DNA of 33,463 bases from CAIWXH01 sp964555675. Its GTDB lineage: Bacteria; Chloroflexota; Chloroflexia; Chloroflexales; Chloroflexaceae. Under the pieces are notes generated by a model. That model saw only the letters and a program-made list of their open reading frames with translations. It did no database searches and was not told where the DNA came from. Made by a program: the position numbers and the translations under genes. Location of the stretch: positions 1 to 33,463 of the forward strand of contig CAZKTU010000050.1 in NCBI GenBank assembly GCA_964555675.1, given 5' to 3'. This document shows positions 8,918 to 15,796 of this stretch, piece by piece (positions within the stretch are counted from its first letter, which is position 1; the number at the start of each line of letters is the position of its first letter).

Positions 8918-9916
8918 CTAGCTTGACCGAAAATAGGGCAGCACCTCGCGGCCGAGCAGGCGGATCGCCGCGAGGGGCTCGGGGCCGAGGGGCGGGCCGA
9001 AGCTGAGGTGGCGGGCGCCCATAGCGGCGAGGCCCTCGAGGCGCGCGATCAGGGCGCGAGCGTCGCCGGCCACGCCCAGGCGCAGCAGCTCGGGCGAGAC
9101 GAGGGCGGCGGCGCGCTCGAGGTCGCCCTCGCCCTGGGCCACCCGCGAGACGGCCTCGGCCTCGGCCCGGGGCACCCCGAGGCGCGCGAGGATATCGTCG
9201 CTCAGGGCATTGGCGTAATAGGCCACCTTGGCGCGCATGGCGGCCTCGGCGCGGGCGTGATCGGCGTCGACCGAGACCCAGATACAGGCGGCCAGGTCGA
9301 TCTGGGCGGGGTCGCGCCCGGCAGCCTCGGCCCCGGCGCGGACACGGGGGGCCACCTCGGCGTACTGCTCGGGCGGGAAGAGCAGCGGCAGGCCGCCGTC
9401 GCCGACGGCGCCGATTAGCTCCTGCATGCGCGGGCTGAGGGCGGCCAGATAGATCGGCACGGGGCGCGTCGGGAAGCGCAGATAGGCCTCGGCGCCCCAG
9501 GTGGGCCAGGGCTCGCCCGTGAACGGCCCGACCTCGCCGGCGAGCAGGGCCCTGACTCGGCGGGCAGCCTCGGCGAGATTGGCCAGGGGGCGAGGCTGGC
9601 TCAGGCCCACCCAGCCGAGGAACTCGCCGGCCCCTGCGCCGAGGCCGAGGCTGAGCCTGCCGCCGCTCAGCTCGTCGAGAGCCCCCGCCTGCATCGCAAT
9701 CTCGGCGGGGTGCATGGTCGCGGGGTTGACGATGCAGGTGCCGAGGCCGATGCGCTCGGTGGCGACGGCGCAGGCGCTCAGGATGGGCCAGACCCCGCGC
9801 AGGAACAGGTCGTCGCTCACCCAGAGCTGCTCGAAGCCGGCCGCCTCGGCGGCCTGCGCCAGGGCAACATACTCCCGCACGGGCAGGTCATTGTTCAGGC
9901 GGAGCGAGAATTTCAT
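8918..9916 (-). CDS. LLM-class (F420/FMN-dependent) flavin oxidoreductase
   Basis: 332 residues, luciferase-like monooxygenase fold. It starts MKFSLRLNNDLPVREYVALAQAAEAAGFEQLWVSDD; ERIGLGTCIVNPATMHP and LDELSGGRLSLGLGAGAGE are the typical cofactor-pocket segments of methylene-tetrahydromethanopterin-reductase-like members. PVPIYLAALSPRMQELIGAVGDGGL is the second conserved block. Likely cofactor is F420 or FMN; the substrate is unknown. It follows the RidA gene by only 6 bp on the same strand, so the two form an operon, consistent with the RidA product cleaning up a reactive imine/enamine made nearby. Confidence 0.88.
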   Translation of the reverse strand: MKFSLRLNNDLPVREYVALAQAAEAAGFEQLWVSDDLFLRGVWPILSACAVATERIGLGTCIVNPATMHPAEIAMQAGALDELSGGRLSLGLGAGAGEFLGWVGLSQPRPLANLAEAARRVRALLAGEVGPFTGEPWPTWGAEAYLRFPTRPVPIYLAALSPRMQELIGAVGDGGLPLLFPPEQYAEVAPRVRAGAEAAGRDPAQIDLAACIWVSVDADHARAEAAMRAKVAYYANALSDDILARLGVPRAEAEAVSRVAQGEGDLERAAALVSPELLRLGVAGDARALIARLEGLAAMGARHLSFGPPLGPEPLAAIRLLGREVLPYFRSS

Positions 9917-9922
9917 GGCCCC

Positions 9923-10309
9923 TCACGCCTGAACGACGGCCTCGACCTCGATCTCGACCAGCATCTCGGGCTCGATCGGCTCGGCGCGCACGAGGGTGCA
10001 GGCCGGGCGGATTTCGCCGAAGAACTCGCCGTGAGCGCGGGCCACGGCGGGCCAGTCGGCCATGTCGCGGACATAGATGCGCGTGCGCACGACGTCGGCC
10101 AGGGCGGCGCCGGCCTCGCTCAGGGCGGCCTCGATCTTCCTGATAATGTAGCGCGCCTGCCCGGCGGCGTCGCCCAGATGTTGCACGGCGCCGCTCGCGT
10201 CAGAGGCGGTAGTGCCCGATACGTACACACTCGCGCCGACCCGCACGGCCCGCGAGTAGCCGGCCATACCCTCCCAGGGCGTCCCGCTCGAGATGAGCTT
10301 GCGTTCCAT
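9923..10309 (-). CDS. RidA/YjgF/Rid family protein
   Basis: 128 residues. It shows the Rid fold: YSRAVRVGASVYVSGTTASD, then QARYIIRKIEAALSEAGAALADVVRTRIYVRDMADW, and the conserved RPACTLVRAEPIEPEMLVEIEVEAV, including the Arg and Glu residues of the active site. Rid proteins hydrolyse reactive 2-aminoacrylate-type enamines/imines; this subgroup (ending in EVEAVV) is common beside oxidoreductases. A longer frame exists upstream, but ATG at 10309 places the fold correctly. It is first in a two-gene operon with the LLM oxidoreductase. Confidence 0.9.
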   Translation of the reverse strand: MERKLISSGTPWEGMAGYSRAVRVGASVYVSGTTASDASGAVQHLGDAAGQARYIIRKIEAALSEAGAALADVVRTRIYVRDMADWPAVARAHGEFFGEIRPACTLVRAEPIEPEMLVEIEVEAVVQA

Positions 10310-10324
10310 ATGGTTGCTCGTCGC

Positions 10325-10378
10325 GGCGCGGCATGCCGCGCCCCCTATCCTAGCGTCGTCTGCTGCGACGCTATTGTA
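10325..10378 (-). promoter_or_regulatory. ridA promoter region with two dyads
   Basis: On the minus strand, TACAAT (complement of 10373-10378) is a good -10 for ridA; its -35 is poor. Just downstream are an inverted repeat TAGCGTCG (10351-10358) / CGACGCTA (10366-10373) with a 7-nt loop and an 18-bp perfect palindrome (10325-10342, half site GGCGCGGCA). The first overlaps the transcription start and could be an operator; the second sits 15 bp before the start codon and could hinder translation initiation. Confidence 0.4.
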
Positions 10379-10771
10379 CAGGATAACGGCCGGCGACCGA
10401 CGACGGGTGCGGGCGGCGCAGCCGAGAGCGCCGGGCGCAACGCACGGTGTGACGCGGGCAAGGTGCGACATGTCTATTTTTATTGGCAAGACTGAGTGCA
10501 AAAGCCAAATACACAAAGCTTTTTGGATGTATTTCCCAAACAGATACGCCTCCCTCACATCGCGACATTAGTGTTGAGCGATAAATAATCAGCTGACAGA
10601 TAATATGACATGTGAAATTACAGAATGTTTACTTCAGTGCGTACAGTATGACAATACAGAGTGAAAACATCGGGTTAACGCCGTCAAGTTACACTGCAAG
10701 CATGCTCTCGGAAACGTAGCGAAGACACACTCGCCGCGGCGGCGATCAATCGTCACGATACCGTTCAGAGA
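10379..10771. other. gene-free, partly AT-rich intergenic stretch
   Basis: No gene seen. From about 10475 to 10700 the composition drops sharply to AT-rich compared with the flanks. Several -10-like hexamers occur (GATAAT, TACAGT, ACAATA), but none has a convincing -35 partner. It separates the divergent ridA operon and glycosyltransferase gene. Confidence 0.6.
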
Positions 10772-10845
10772 GCCCTATCAGGCCATTAGGGCACACGGCA
10801 GGCGTCCCGCCGGCGAGGCCGGGGGCGGCTCTTTTTGTGCAGCCG
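10772..10845 (+). promoter_or_regulatory. structured leader with terminator-like hairpin upstream of the glycosyltransferase
   Basis: Two hairpins are in series. The first is GCCCTA (10772-10777) / TAGGGC (10787-10792) with a 9-nt loop. The second can form as CCGGC (10810-10814) / GCCGG (10818-10822), or as CCGCC (10807-10811) / GGCGG (10824-10828), followed directly by CTCTTTTT (10829-10836), as in an intrinsic terminator. An alternative stem CGGCT (10826-10830) / AGCCG (10841-10845) would compete with it. It lies about 200 bp before the glycosyltransferase start and may be an attenuator or the end of a small RNA. Confidence 0.4.
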
Positions 10846-11034
10846 GGGCTCTTACGAGAAATTCATAAGATCCTTAAGCATGAGAGTCGTACTGTTCACC
10901 AAGTGAGCATATTGTGAGCTACAAAGCGTGGGGCTGCGTCACGGGAAGATGGCAGAGAGGCGCAGGTCCGAGCGAGGTCGTCGCCAGCGGCCAATGGATG
11001 CATACGACACTGTGGACAGAGCCAAGGAGGCAAC

Positions 11035-12063
11035 ATGAAAGTGCTCTACATCATCCAGACCTTCAAGAATCTGGCACAGATCACACGGCTCGTAAGGACG
11101 ATCAAGCGTTCCAGCCCCGGGGCGGCGGTGCTAATCAGCCACAACCGCGAGACCTTCAGCATCGACCCGTCGATCTTTCGGGATCTGCCCGACGTCCATG
11201 TGATGCACGTCGAGAAGATCAACCGGGCCGACTTCAAGATGATGCAGGCCTACCTGGACGCCCTGGCTCACGCCCACGCCTTGAAGATCGACTTCGACTG
11301 GGTGGTCAATCTCACCGGGCAGTGCTACCCGACCCGCCCACTCGCGGAGTTCGAGCAGCGCTTCGCCACCACCGCCTACGACGGATTTATGGAGTCGTGC
11401 GAGGTCTTCGTGCCGTCACCCGACAACGCCTGGGATCGCTGGGAGGCATCGCGGCAGTATAAGTTTCAGTACCACTGGCAGATCACGACCAACGACCTGC
11501 CGCCCCTGCTGCGCAAGGCCCTCTCGATCCCGCGCCGGATCGTGAACAACATCCAGCCCTTCTTTCGCATCGATACGAGCTACGGGCTCCTCTTCGGCGT
11601 GCGCGGCAGGTCGGACATCTTCCACGACGGCTTCAAACTCTATGGCGGCGAGTACTGGAAGGCCCTCTCGCGGCGCGCCGCCGACTACCTGTGGGAGTAT
11701 GCCCAGCACAACAAGGAGATTGTCGACTATTTTAAGTATACGCTGATCCCGGTCGAGGTTTTTCCCCAGACGGTGCTGTTGAACAACCCCGCGTTCTCTT
11801 TCAGCAACGAAAACTACTACTACATCAGGTTCGACGGGACTAAGTTCAGGCGCCCGCGTATTCTCACCGCCAGCGACTACAGTACGATTGTGGACCGGGG
11901 CGCCTATTTCGCCCGCAAGTTCGACCCGGCCGTGGACAGCTGCATCCTCGACATGCTTGACGCACGGCTCTGCGGCGCGCCCGAGGCGCTGCAGCAGCCT
12001 CAGCTCACGTTCGCCAGAGGCGAGAGCGCGCGCACGCTGAACGGCGCCAGGGTAAACACGTAG
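11035..12063 (+). CDS. GT14 (core-2/I-branching, Branch-family) glycosyltransferase
   Basis: 342 residues. The start MKVLYIIQTFKNLAQITRLVRTI and SPGAAVLISHN, then FDWVVNLTGQCYPTRPLAEFEQ, match bacterial members of the core-2/I-branching beta-1,6-N-acetylglucosaminyltransferase family (GT14), where the NLTGQ-x-YP segment lies in the donor pocket. No signal peptide or membrane helix is seen. AAGGAGG stands 6 bp before the ATG. It is separated from the lasso B1 gene by 130 bp containing a dedicated promoter for B1, so it is probably its own transcript. Being on the same strand and adjacent, it may glycosylate the RiPP product or the nucleotidyltransferase product; a surface-polysaccharide role is equally possible. 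Confidence 0.78.
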   Translation: MKVLYIIQTFKNLAQITRLVRTIKRSSPGAAVLISHNRETFSIDPSIFRDLPDVHVMHVEKINRADFKMMQAYLDALAHAHALKIDFDWVVNLTGQCYPTRPLAEFEQRFATTAYDGFMESCEVFVPSPDNAWDRWEASRQYKFQYHWQITTNDLPPLLRKALSIPRRIVNNIQPFFRIDTSYGLLFGVRGRSDIFHDGFKLYGGEYWKALSRRAADYLWEYAQHNKEIVDYFKYTLIPVEVFPQTVLLNNPAFSFSNENYYYIRFDGTKFRRPRILTASDYSTIVDRGAYFARKFDPAVDSCILDMLDARLCGAPEALQQPQLTFARGESARTLNGARVNT

Positions 12064-12117
12064 GAAGAACCGCGCCTCCCTCGGCGCCCCCTCGCTCAGG
12101 AAGAAGGCCTGGGCGCA

Positions 12118-12146
12118 TTGACACCGCCTGGCGTACGTGCTACCCT
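12118..12146 (+). promoter_or_regulatory. strong promoter of the lasso B1-B2-C operon
   Basis: TTGACA (12118-12123, perfect -35), 17-bp spacer, TACCCT (12141-12146). The ATG of B1 is 46 bp downstream. It shares TTGACAC at the -35 and GTGCTAC across the -10 with the promoter before the precursor genes (14813-14841). Confidence 0.7.
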
Positions 12147-12192
12147 TTGGGCCACTCGACGCAAGCCGCCGGCGGCATCAGCGGGGTCGACG

Positions 12193-12480
12193 ATGAACCC
12201 TCCCCTCACCACTAGCTCGGTGATCGCCCGCACCAGCGAGATTATCACTGCCCCCCTCGGCGAGGAGCTCATGATGATGAGCGTCGCCCAGGGGGCCTAC
12301 TTTGGGCTCGACGAGGTCGGCGCCGCAATCTGGTCGCGCCTCGAGACGCCGGCCGCCGTCGGCGAGCTCTGCGCCGCCCTGCAGGGCGAGTTCGAGGTGA
12401 GCCCCGAGCAGTGCGAGGCCGACGTGCTGAGCTTCCTGACCTCGCTGCGCGACGCGGGCCTGGTCAATGTGGTCGGCTAG
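12193..12480 (+). CDS. lasso peptide B1 / PqqD-family RiPP recognition element
   Basis: 95 residues of one PqqD-like winged-helix domain: the beta-strands around SEIITAPLGEELMMMSVAQGAYFGLDEVGAAIW are diagnostic (MSVAQGAYFGLDEVGAAIW closely follows the PqqD/RRE consensus), followed by helices LCAALQGEFEVSPEQCEADVLSFLTSLRDAGLV. In split lasso systems this protein binds the leader peptide, especially the Tyr/Trp-x-x-Pro segment, and presents it to B2 and C. It starts 46 bp after a strong promoter and overlaps B2 by 14 bp, so translation is coupled. A frame extends further upstream but passes through the promoter. Confidence 0.88.
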   Translation: MNPPLTTSSVIARTSEIITAPLGEELMMMSVAQGAYFGLDEVGAAIWSRLETPAAVGELCAALQGEFEVSPEQCEADVLSFLTSLRDAGLVNVVG

Positions 12481-12910
12481 GGCCTGGCGCGCGCTGCGCC
12501 GGCGTAACTGGGCCGAACGAGCCGCCATCGTCGAGGCCGTGCTGGCCCTCGCGGTCGCGCGCCTGGGCGTGCGCTGCCTCAGCTTCGAGCGCCTGGCGCC
12601 GCACCTGGGCCGCCACATGGCCGAGACGGGGCCCGAGGCAATGGCGAGCGCGCAATTGGCGCGGGCCATCGGCAGCAGCGTCACGGCCGTGGCGCCCTGG
12701 CTGCCCTGGCGCTGTCTGTGCCTCGAGCAGGCCATCGCCGCCCAATTGATGCTGCGCCGCCGCGGGATCGCCAGCACGCTCTACCTCGGCGTGGGCCGGG
12801 GCGAGCAAGCTCTGGAGGCCCACGCCTGGCTGCGCAGCGGCGAGCTGATCCTCACCGGCGCGACCGGGCGCGAGCGCTACGCCGTCGTCGCCACCTACGC
12901 GGCGCCCTGA
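12467..12910 (+). CDS. lasso peptide B2 transglutaminase-like leader protease
   Basis: 147 residues, the usual size for B2. Helical start WAERAAIVEAVLALAVARLGVR, then WRCLCLEQAIAAQLMLRRRGI, where Cys85 (CLEQA, aligning with the family's CLxRSLA) is the nucleophile; LYLGVGRGEQALEAHAWL gives His119 (AHAW). The third catalytic residue, an Asp about 12 residues after His in known B2 proteins, is not obvious here: the segment reads GELILTGATG. B2 cleaves the leader from the core with the help of B1. It starts inside the last codons of B1 and ends 3 bp before C. Confidence 0.85.
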   Translation: MWSARAWRALRRRNWAERAAIVEAVLALAVARLGVRCLSFERLAPHLGRHMAETGPEAMASAQLARAIGSSVTAVAPWLPWRCLCLEQAIAAQLMLRRRGIASTLYLGVGRGEQALEAHAWLRSGELILTGATGRERYAVVATYAAP

Positions 12911-12913
12911 GCC

Positions 12914-14827
12914 GTGAGCGCCATCTTCGGCATCGTGCAACTCGACGGGCAGCCCGTAGCGCCCGAGCTCCTCGACACCTTGCGCGCGGCGGTCGCCAAC
13001 GGCGCGACGGCAGGGGCGCTCTGGCGCGAGGGGCCCGCCGGCCTCGGTCAGCAGCCCCTGGCGCTCACCCGCGAATGCGCTTACGAGCGGATGCCCTGGG
13101 CCGACGCGGACGGCGACCTGGCCTTCAGCGCCGCGGGCCGGCTGGACAACCGCGCCGAGCTGCTGGCCCTGCTCGGGGTCGCCCCCGCAGAGCACGGACA
13201 CACGGCCGACACGAGCCTGATGTTATGGGCCTATCAGCGCTGGGGCGAGCAGTGCGTGGAGCGCCTGGCCGGCGACTGGAGCTTCGCGGCCTGGCATCGG
13301 CGCGCCGAGCGGCTGGTGCTCGCCCGGGATCAGTACGGCAACACGGGGCTGCACTACTTCCACGGGGGCGGCCGCCTGGCCTTCGCCCACAGCCTGCCCG
13401 CTCTGCTGGCCCTGCCCTGCGTCCCGCGGCGGCTGAACGAGCTCGAGCTGGCACGGCTGCTGGCGATCTTTCCCGGCGACGGCTTCGGCACCTTTTTTCA
13501 GGCGATCACGCGGCTGCCGCCGGCCCATCTGTTGATTGTCGAGCGCGGCATGCTGCGCACCAGACGCTACTGGGCCATGGAGGACGCGCCACCCGTCGAG
13601 CTGCCCAGTGACGAGGCCTACGCCGAGGCCTTTCTCGAGCACCTTGGCGCGGCGGTGGCGACCCGACTGCGGGCGACGGGGCCGATTGGCTCGACCCTGA
13701 GCGGCGGGCTCGATTCGGGCGCCGTGACCGCCATTGCCGCCCGCGAGCTGCGGGCGCGGGGCGAAGGGCTGACCGCCTTCACCGCGGTACCGCTCTTCGC
13801 GGCCGACGACCTGGTCGGCCCACGGGTGGCGACGGACGAGTGGGCCCGGGCGGCCAGCAGCGCCGCCCTGATCGGGGTGGACACCCATCTGCCCGTGCGC
13901 GCCGACAGCTTCACGCCGACCGCAACCCTGGCCTGGTTACAGGCCACTCTGGGCGAACCGCAGCACGCCGCGGCGAACTTCCACTGGATCCACGAACTGC
14001 TCGTCGCGGCTCGCGAGCGCGGCATCGGCGTCGTGCTGACGGGACAGGTGGGCAACGGCGGCATCTCGTGGGCGGGCGACCCGGCGCGGGCCTACAGTCT
14101 CTTGCGCGCCGGGCGCCCCGCCGAGGCCTGGCAGGCCCTGCTGGCCTACAGGGCCGCCAGCGGGCGCTCGTGGGCGGGGGCGGTCAGGAAACAGCTGCTC
14201 GGGCCGCTGCGGCGTAGCCTGCGCGGCGAGCTCTGGAAGCTTCGGCCCAACTCGGCGGCGTGGCGCGACTGCGGGCCGCTCAACCCGGCCTTTGTGCGCC
14301 GCATCAGGTTGGCCGAGCTGATGCGCGCCGAGGGACACGACCCCACCTTCGGCGTACCGCGACCCGCGCAGGTCGCGCGCGGGAACATACTGATGCCGGG
14401 GCGAAACCGGGTTGGGGCCCTCTGGCATGGCGTGAGTATGGCGATGGGCGTCGAGGTGCGCGACCCGAGCGCCGACATCAGGCTGCTGCGCTTCTGCCTG
14501 GGCGTGCCCGAAGCGCAGTATCGCCAGGGCGACGAGGGTCGCCTGCTGATCAAGCGGGCCATGCGCGGGGCCCTGCCGCCCGAGATCTTGCGGGCCGATC
14601 GCTTCGGCATGCAGGCCGCCGACATCGGCCGACGCCTGCTGGCCGACGATCGCGCCGTCGAGGAGCTGCTCGCACAGATGGAGCGCTCGTCGGCGGCCGC
14701 CGAGTATCTGGACCTGCAGCAGCTGCGCGGGCTCTGGACGGACCTCCGGCGCGAGGCCAAACCCAGCCACGGCTATGTGCTGATGCGCGGGCTCAATGTG
14801 GGGCTATTCCTATTGACACATACGTAG
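12914..14827 (+). CDS. lasso cyclase C, asparagine-synthetase-like lactam synthetase
   Basis: 637 residues, GTG start. Residues 1-210 are a class II glutaminase-like domain that begins MSAIFGIV: Ser replaces the catalytic Cys2, so no glutamine hydrolysis, as in lasso C enzymes. The synthetase domain has the ATP PP-loop SGGLDSG (263-269) and LTGQVGNGG downstream. In lasso systems C adenylates the Asp/Glu side chain at core position 7-9 and the N-terminal amine then closes the macrolactam. It lies 3 bp after B2; its last codons contain the promoter of the precursor genes. A plain asparagine synthetase is excluded by the missing Cys and by the neighbourhood. Confidence 0.88.
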   Translation: MSAIFGIVQLDGQPVAPELLDTLRAAVANGATAGALWREGPAGLGQQPLALTRECAYERMPWADADGDLAFSAAGRLDNRAELLALLGVAPAEHGHTADTSLMLWAYQRWGEQCVERLAGDWSFAAWHRRAERLVLARDQYGNTGLHYFHGGGRLAFAHSLPALLALPCVPRRLNELELARLLAIFPGDGFGTFFQAITRLPPAHLLIVERGMLRTRRYWAMEDAPPVELPSDEAYAEAFLEHLGAAVATRLRATGPIGSTLSGGLDSGAVTAIAARELRARGEGLTAFTAVPLFAADDLVGPRVATDEWARAASSAALIGVDTHLPVRADSFTPTATLAWLQATLGEPQHAAANFHWIHELLVAARERGIGVVLTGQVGNGGISWAGDPARAYSLLRAGRPAEAWQALLAYRAASGRSWAGAVRKQLLGPLRRSLRGELWKLRPNSAAWRDCGPLNPAFVRRIRLAELMRAEGHDPTFGVPRPAQVARGNILMPGRNRVGALWHGVSMAMGVEVRDPSADIRLLRFCLGVPEAQYRQGDEGRLLIKRAMRGALPPEILRADRFGMQAADIGRRLLADDRAVEELLAQMERSSAAAEYLDLQQLRGLWTDLRREAKPSHGYVLMRGLNVGLFLLTHT

Positions 14828-14841
14828 GCCAGTGCTACGAT
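14813..14841 (+). promoter_or_regulatory. strong promoter of the precursor peptide genes
   Basis: TTGACA (14813-14818, perfect -35), 17-bp spacer, TACGAT (14836-14841). It overlaps the last codons and stop of the cyclase gene and lies 57 bp upstream of the first precursor ATG. It gives the abundant precursor transcript a promoter of its own, independent of the biosynthetic operon. Confidence 0.75.
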
Positions 14842-14898
14842 AAGCCACTTTAGACATTGCCCCGCAGCCAGCGCCAATCTAGCAGACGGAGCCGCTCG

Positions 14899-15087
14899 AT
14901 GCAGAGCCGACCCCTCCCCAGCGCCCAGCTGACGCGCGACCAGGCCATTCCCCCATCCCTCCCGACTGACAAGACCTCTCTCCGACCCTGGCGCACTCCC
15001 ACTATCGAGCGTCTCCTGCTTGTTGAGACCCGCGGCAAGCGCGCCTTGCCCGGCGCGCTCGGCTTCGCCTCGTTCCCCTCGCCCTGA
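14899..15087 (+). CDS. lasso-type precursor peptide 1 (core lacks Asp/Glu)
   Basis: 62 residues; GGAG 8-9 bp before the ATG. Leader residues 30-45 read PWRTPTIERLLLVETR: W31, P34, I36, L39 and T44 match the Y/W-x-x-P-x-L-x-x-L...T leader motif of paeninodin-type lasso precursors at identical spacing, with the Thr at position -2 of the cut. The predicted 17-residue core is GKRALPGALGFASFPSP. Gly1 is the normal lasso residue, but there is no Asp or Glu anywhere in the core, so the usual isopeptide ring cannot form. The tail FASFPSP shares F-x-S with the other two. It may be a diverged, alternatively modified or decaying substrate. The upstream half is a proline-rich leader of about 29 residues. 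A longer frame begins upstream but lacks a good ribosome site. Confidence 0.72.
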   Translation: MQSRPLPSAQLTRDQAIPPSLPTDKTSLRPWRTPTIERLLLVETRGKRALPGALGFASFPSP

Positions 15088-15191
15088 GGCGAGGGCCGCG
15101 CGGGGTATCAAGCTCACCCGTCACCACAGGGAAACACCGGCGTGGTGCTTCCTTCCCAGCAGCGCACCAAGTGAATAGAAGGAGTAGCCTG

Positions 15192-15383
15192 ATGCTCAAC
15201 CCGCCTCAGTCCGGCTCGCCCCTCGCTCGCCCCGCCGACCCCGCCGAGGCCGAGAACCACACGCCGACCCGGCGCCGCCCCTGGCGTACACCGACCCTCG
15301 CCCAGCTGGAGCTGAGCGAGACGCGCAACACAGGGCCGAGCCCTGATCCTGATGCCGGCGGCTTTGGATCGATTTCGTTTTAG
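15192..15383 (+). CDS. lasso-type precursor peptide 2
   Basis: 63 residues with GAAGGAG 7 bp before the ATG. Leader residues 30-45 are PWRTPTLAQLELSETR, nearly the same as in precursors 1 and 3; W31, P34, L36, L39 and T44 form the recognition motif. With Thr44 at -2, the predicted 18-residue core is NTGPSPDPDAGGFGSISF, with Asp at positions 7 and 9, the correct acceptor positions for a lasso ring. Residue 1 would be Asn, unusual since Gly/Ala/Ser/Cys is the rule; cleavage at another bond (for example before Gly3) would change the ring size. The tail FGSISF offers serines for the kinase downstream. Confidence 0.78.
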   Translation: MLNPPQSGSPLARPADPAEAENHTPTRRRPWRTPTLAQLELSETRNTGPSPDPDAGGFGSISF

Positions 15384-15459
15384 CCTGAGCGAAGCGTCAT
15401 TTCAAGGACGCAGCCCCGACACGTACCTACGGGTGATACCCTAGACGTGGAGTACCCTG

Positions 15460-15654
15460 ATGGTCAACAGACCCGCGAACGGCCCCGAGCCCGAGCAGCC
15501 CGCCGAGCTCAACGCTAAGCCGTTCCCCACCCCCCAGCCGCCCCAGCGACGCCAGTGGCGCGCACCCGCCCTCGAGCGGCTTCCTCTCGCCGAGACCCGC
15601 TTCGACGCCGGTTCAGGCGTCGACGGGACCGTGTTCTCCTCGATCCCAGGCTAG
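15460..15654 (+). CDS. lasso-type precursor peptide 3
   Basis: 64 residues. Leader residues 33-47 are WRAPALERLPLAETR, so W33, P36, L38, L41 and T46 give the same motif as the other two precursors. The predicted 17-residue core is FDAGSGVDGTVFSSIPG, with Asp8 at a permitted ring-closing position (7-9) and Phe at position 1, which is atypical. The tail VFSSIPG repeats the F-x-S-[FI] motif of its siblings. GGAG precedes the ATG by 8 bp. Spacing to precursor 2 is 76 bp; it is probably transcribed from the promoter at 14813. Confidence 0.78.
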   Translation: MVNRPANGPEPEQPAELNAKPFPTPQPPQRRQWRAPALERLPLAETRFDAGSGVDGTVFSSIPG

Positions 15655-15691
15655 TGGGTCCCTTGGCGCTGGCGATGGCAGTTCGGGGGAG

Positions 15692-15714
15692 TTGGAGGGG
15701 CCAGGCCCCTCCAA
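15692..15714. repeat. 23-bp perfect palindrome (dispersed element copy 1)
   Basis: TTGGAGGGGCC, A, GGCCCCTCCAA: 11-bp arms around one base. The inner 19 bases are identical to the element at 21118-21140. It sits between precursor 3 and the kinase gene and could reduce read-through or protect upstream mRNA. Confidence 0.8.
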
Positions 15715-15796
15715 AGCTTCCCTAACAACGCCGCTCGGAGCCGCCGGCATTCGCCACCAATAGCCGCGCGGCGCAGGCCGGCGCCCAACATCTGCA

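Noticed and set aside
10914..11462. Plus-strand frame overlapping the glycosyltransferase start
   Set aside because: Overlaps the GT14 gene out of frame and has no domain.
12118..12192. N-terminal extension of the B1 protein from TTG 12118
   Set aside because: The sequence is the promoter TTGACA-N17-TACCCT, and the extension has no similarity to PqqD proteins.
14857..14898. Longer N-terminus for precursor 1 starting at 14857
   Set aside because: It would start only 16 bp after the -10 and lacks a ribosome site; ATG 14899 has GGAG at proper distance.
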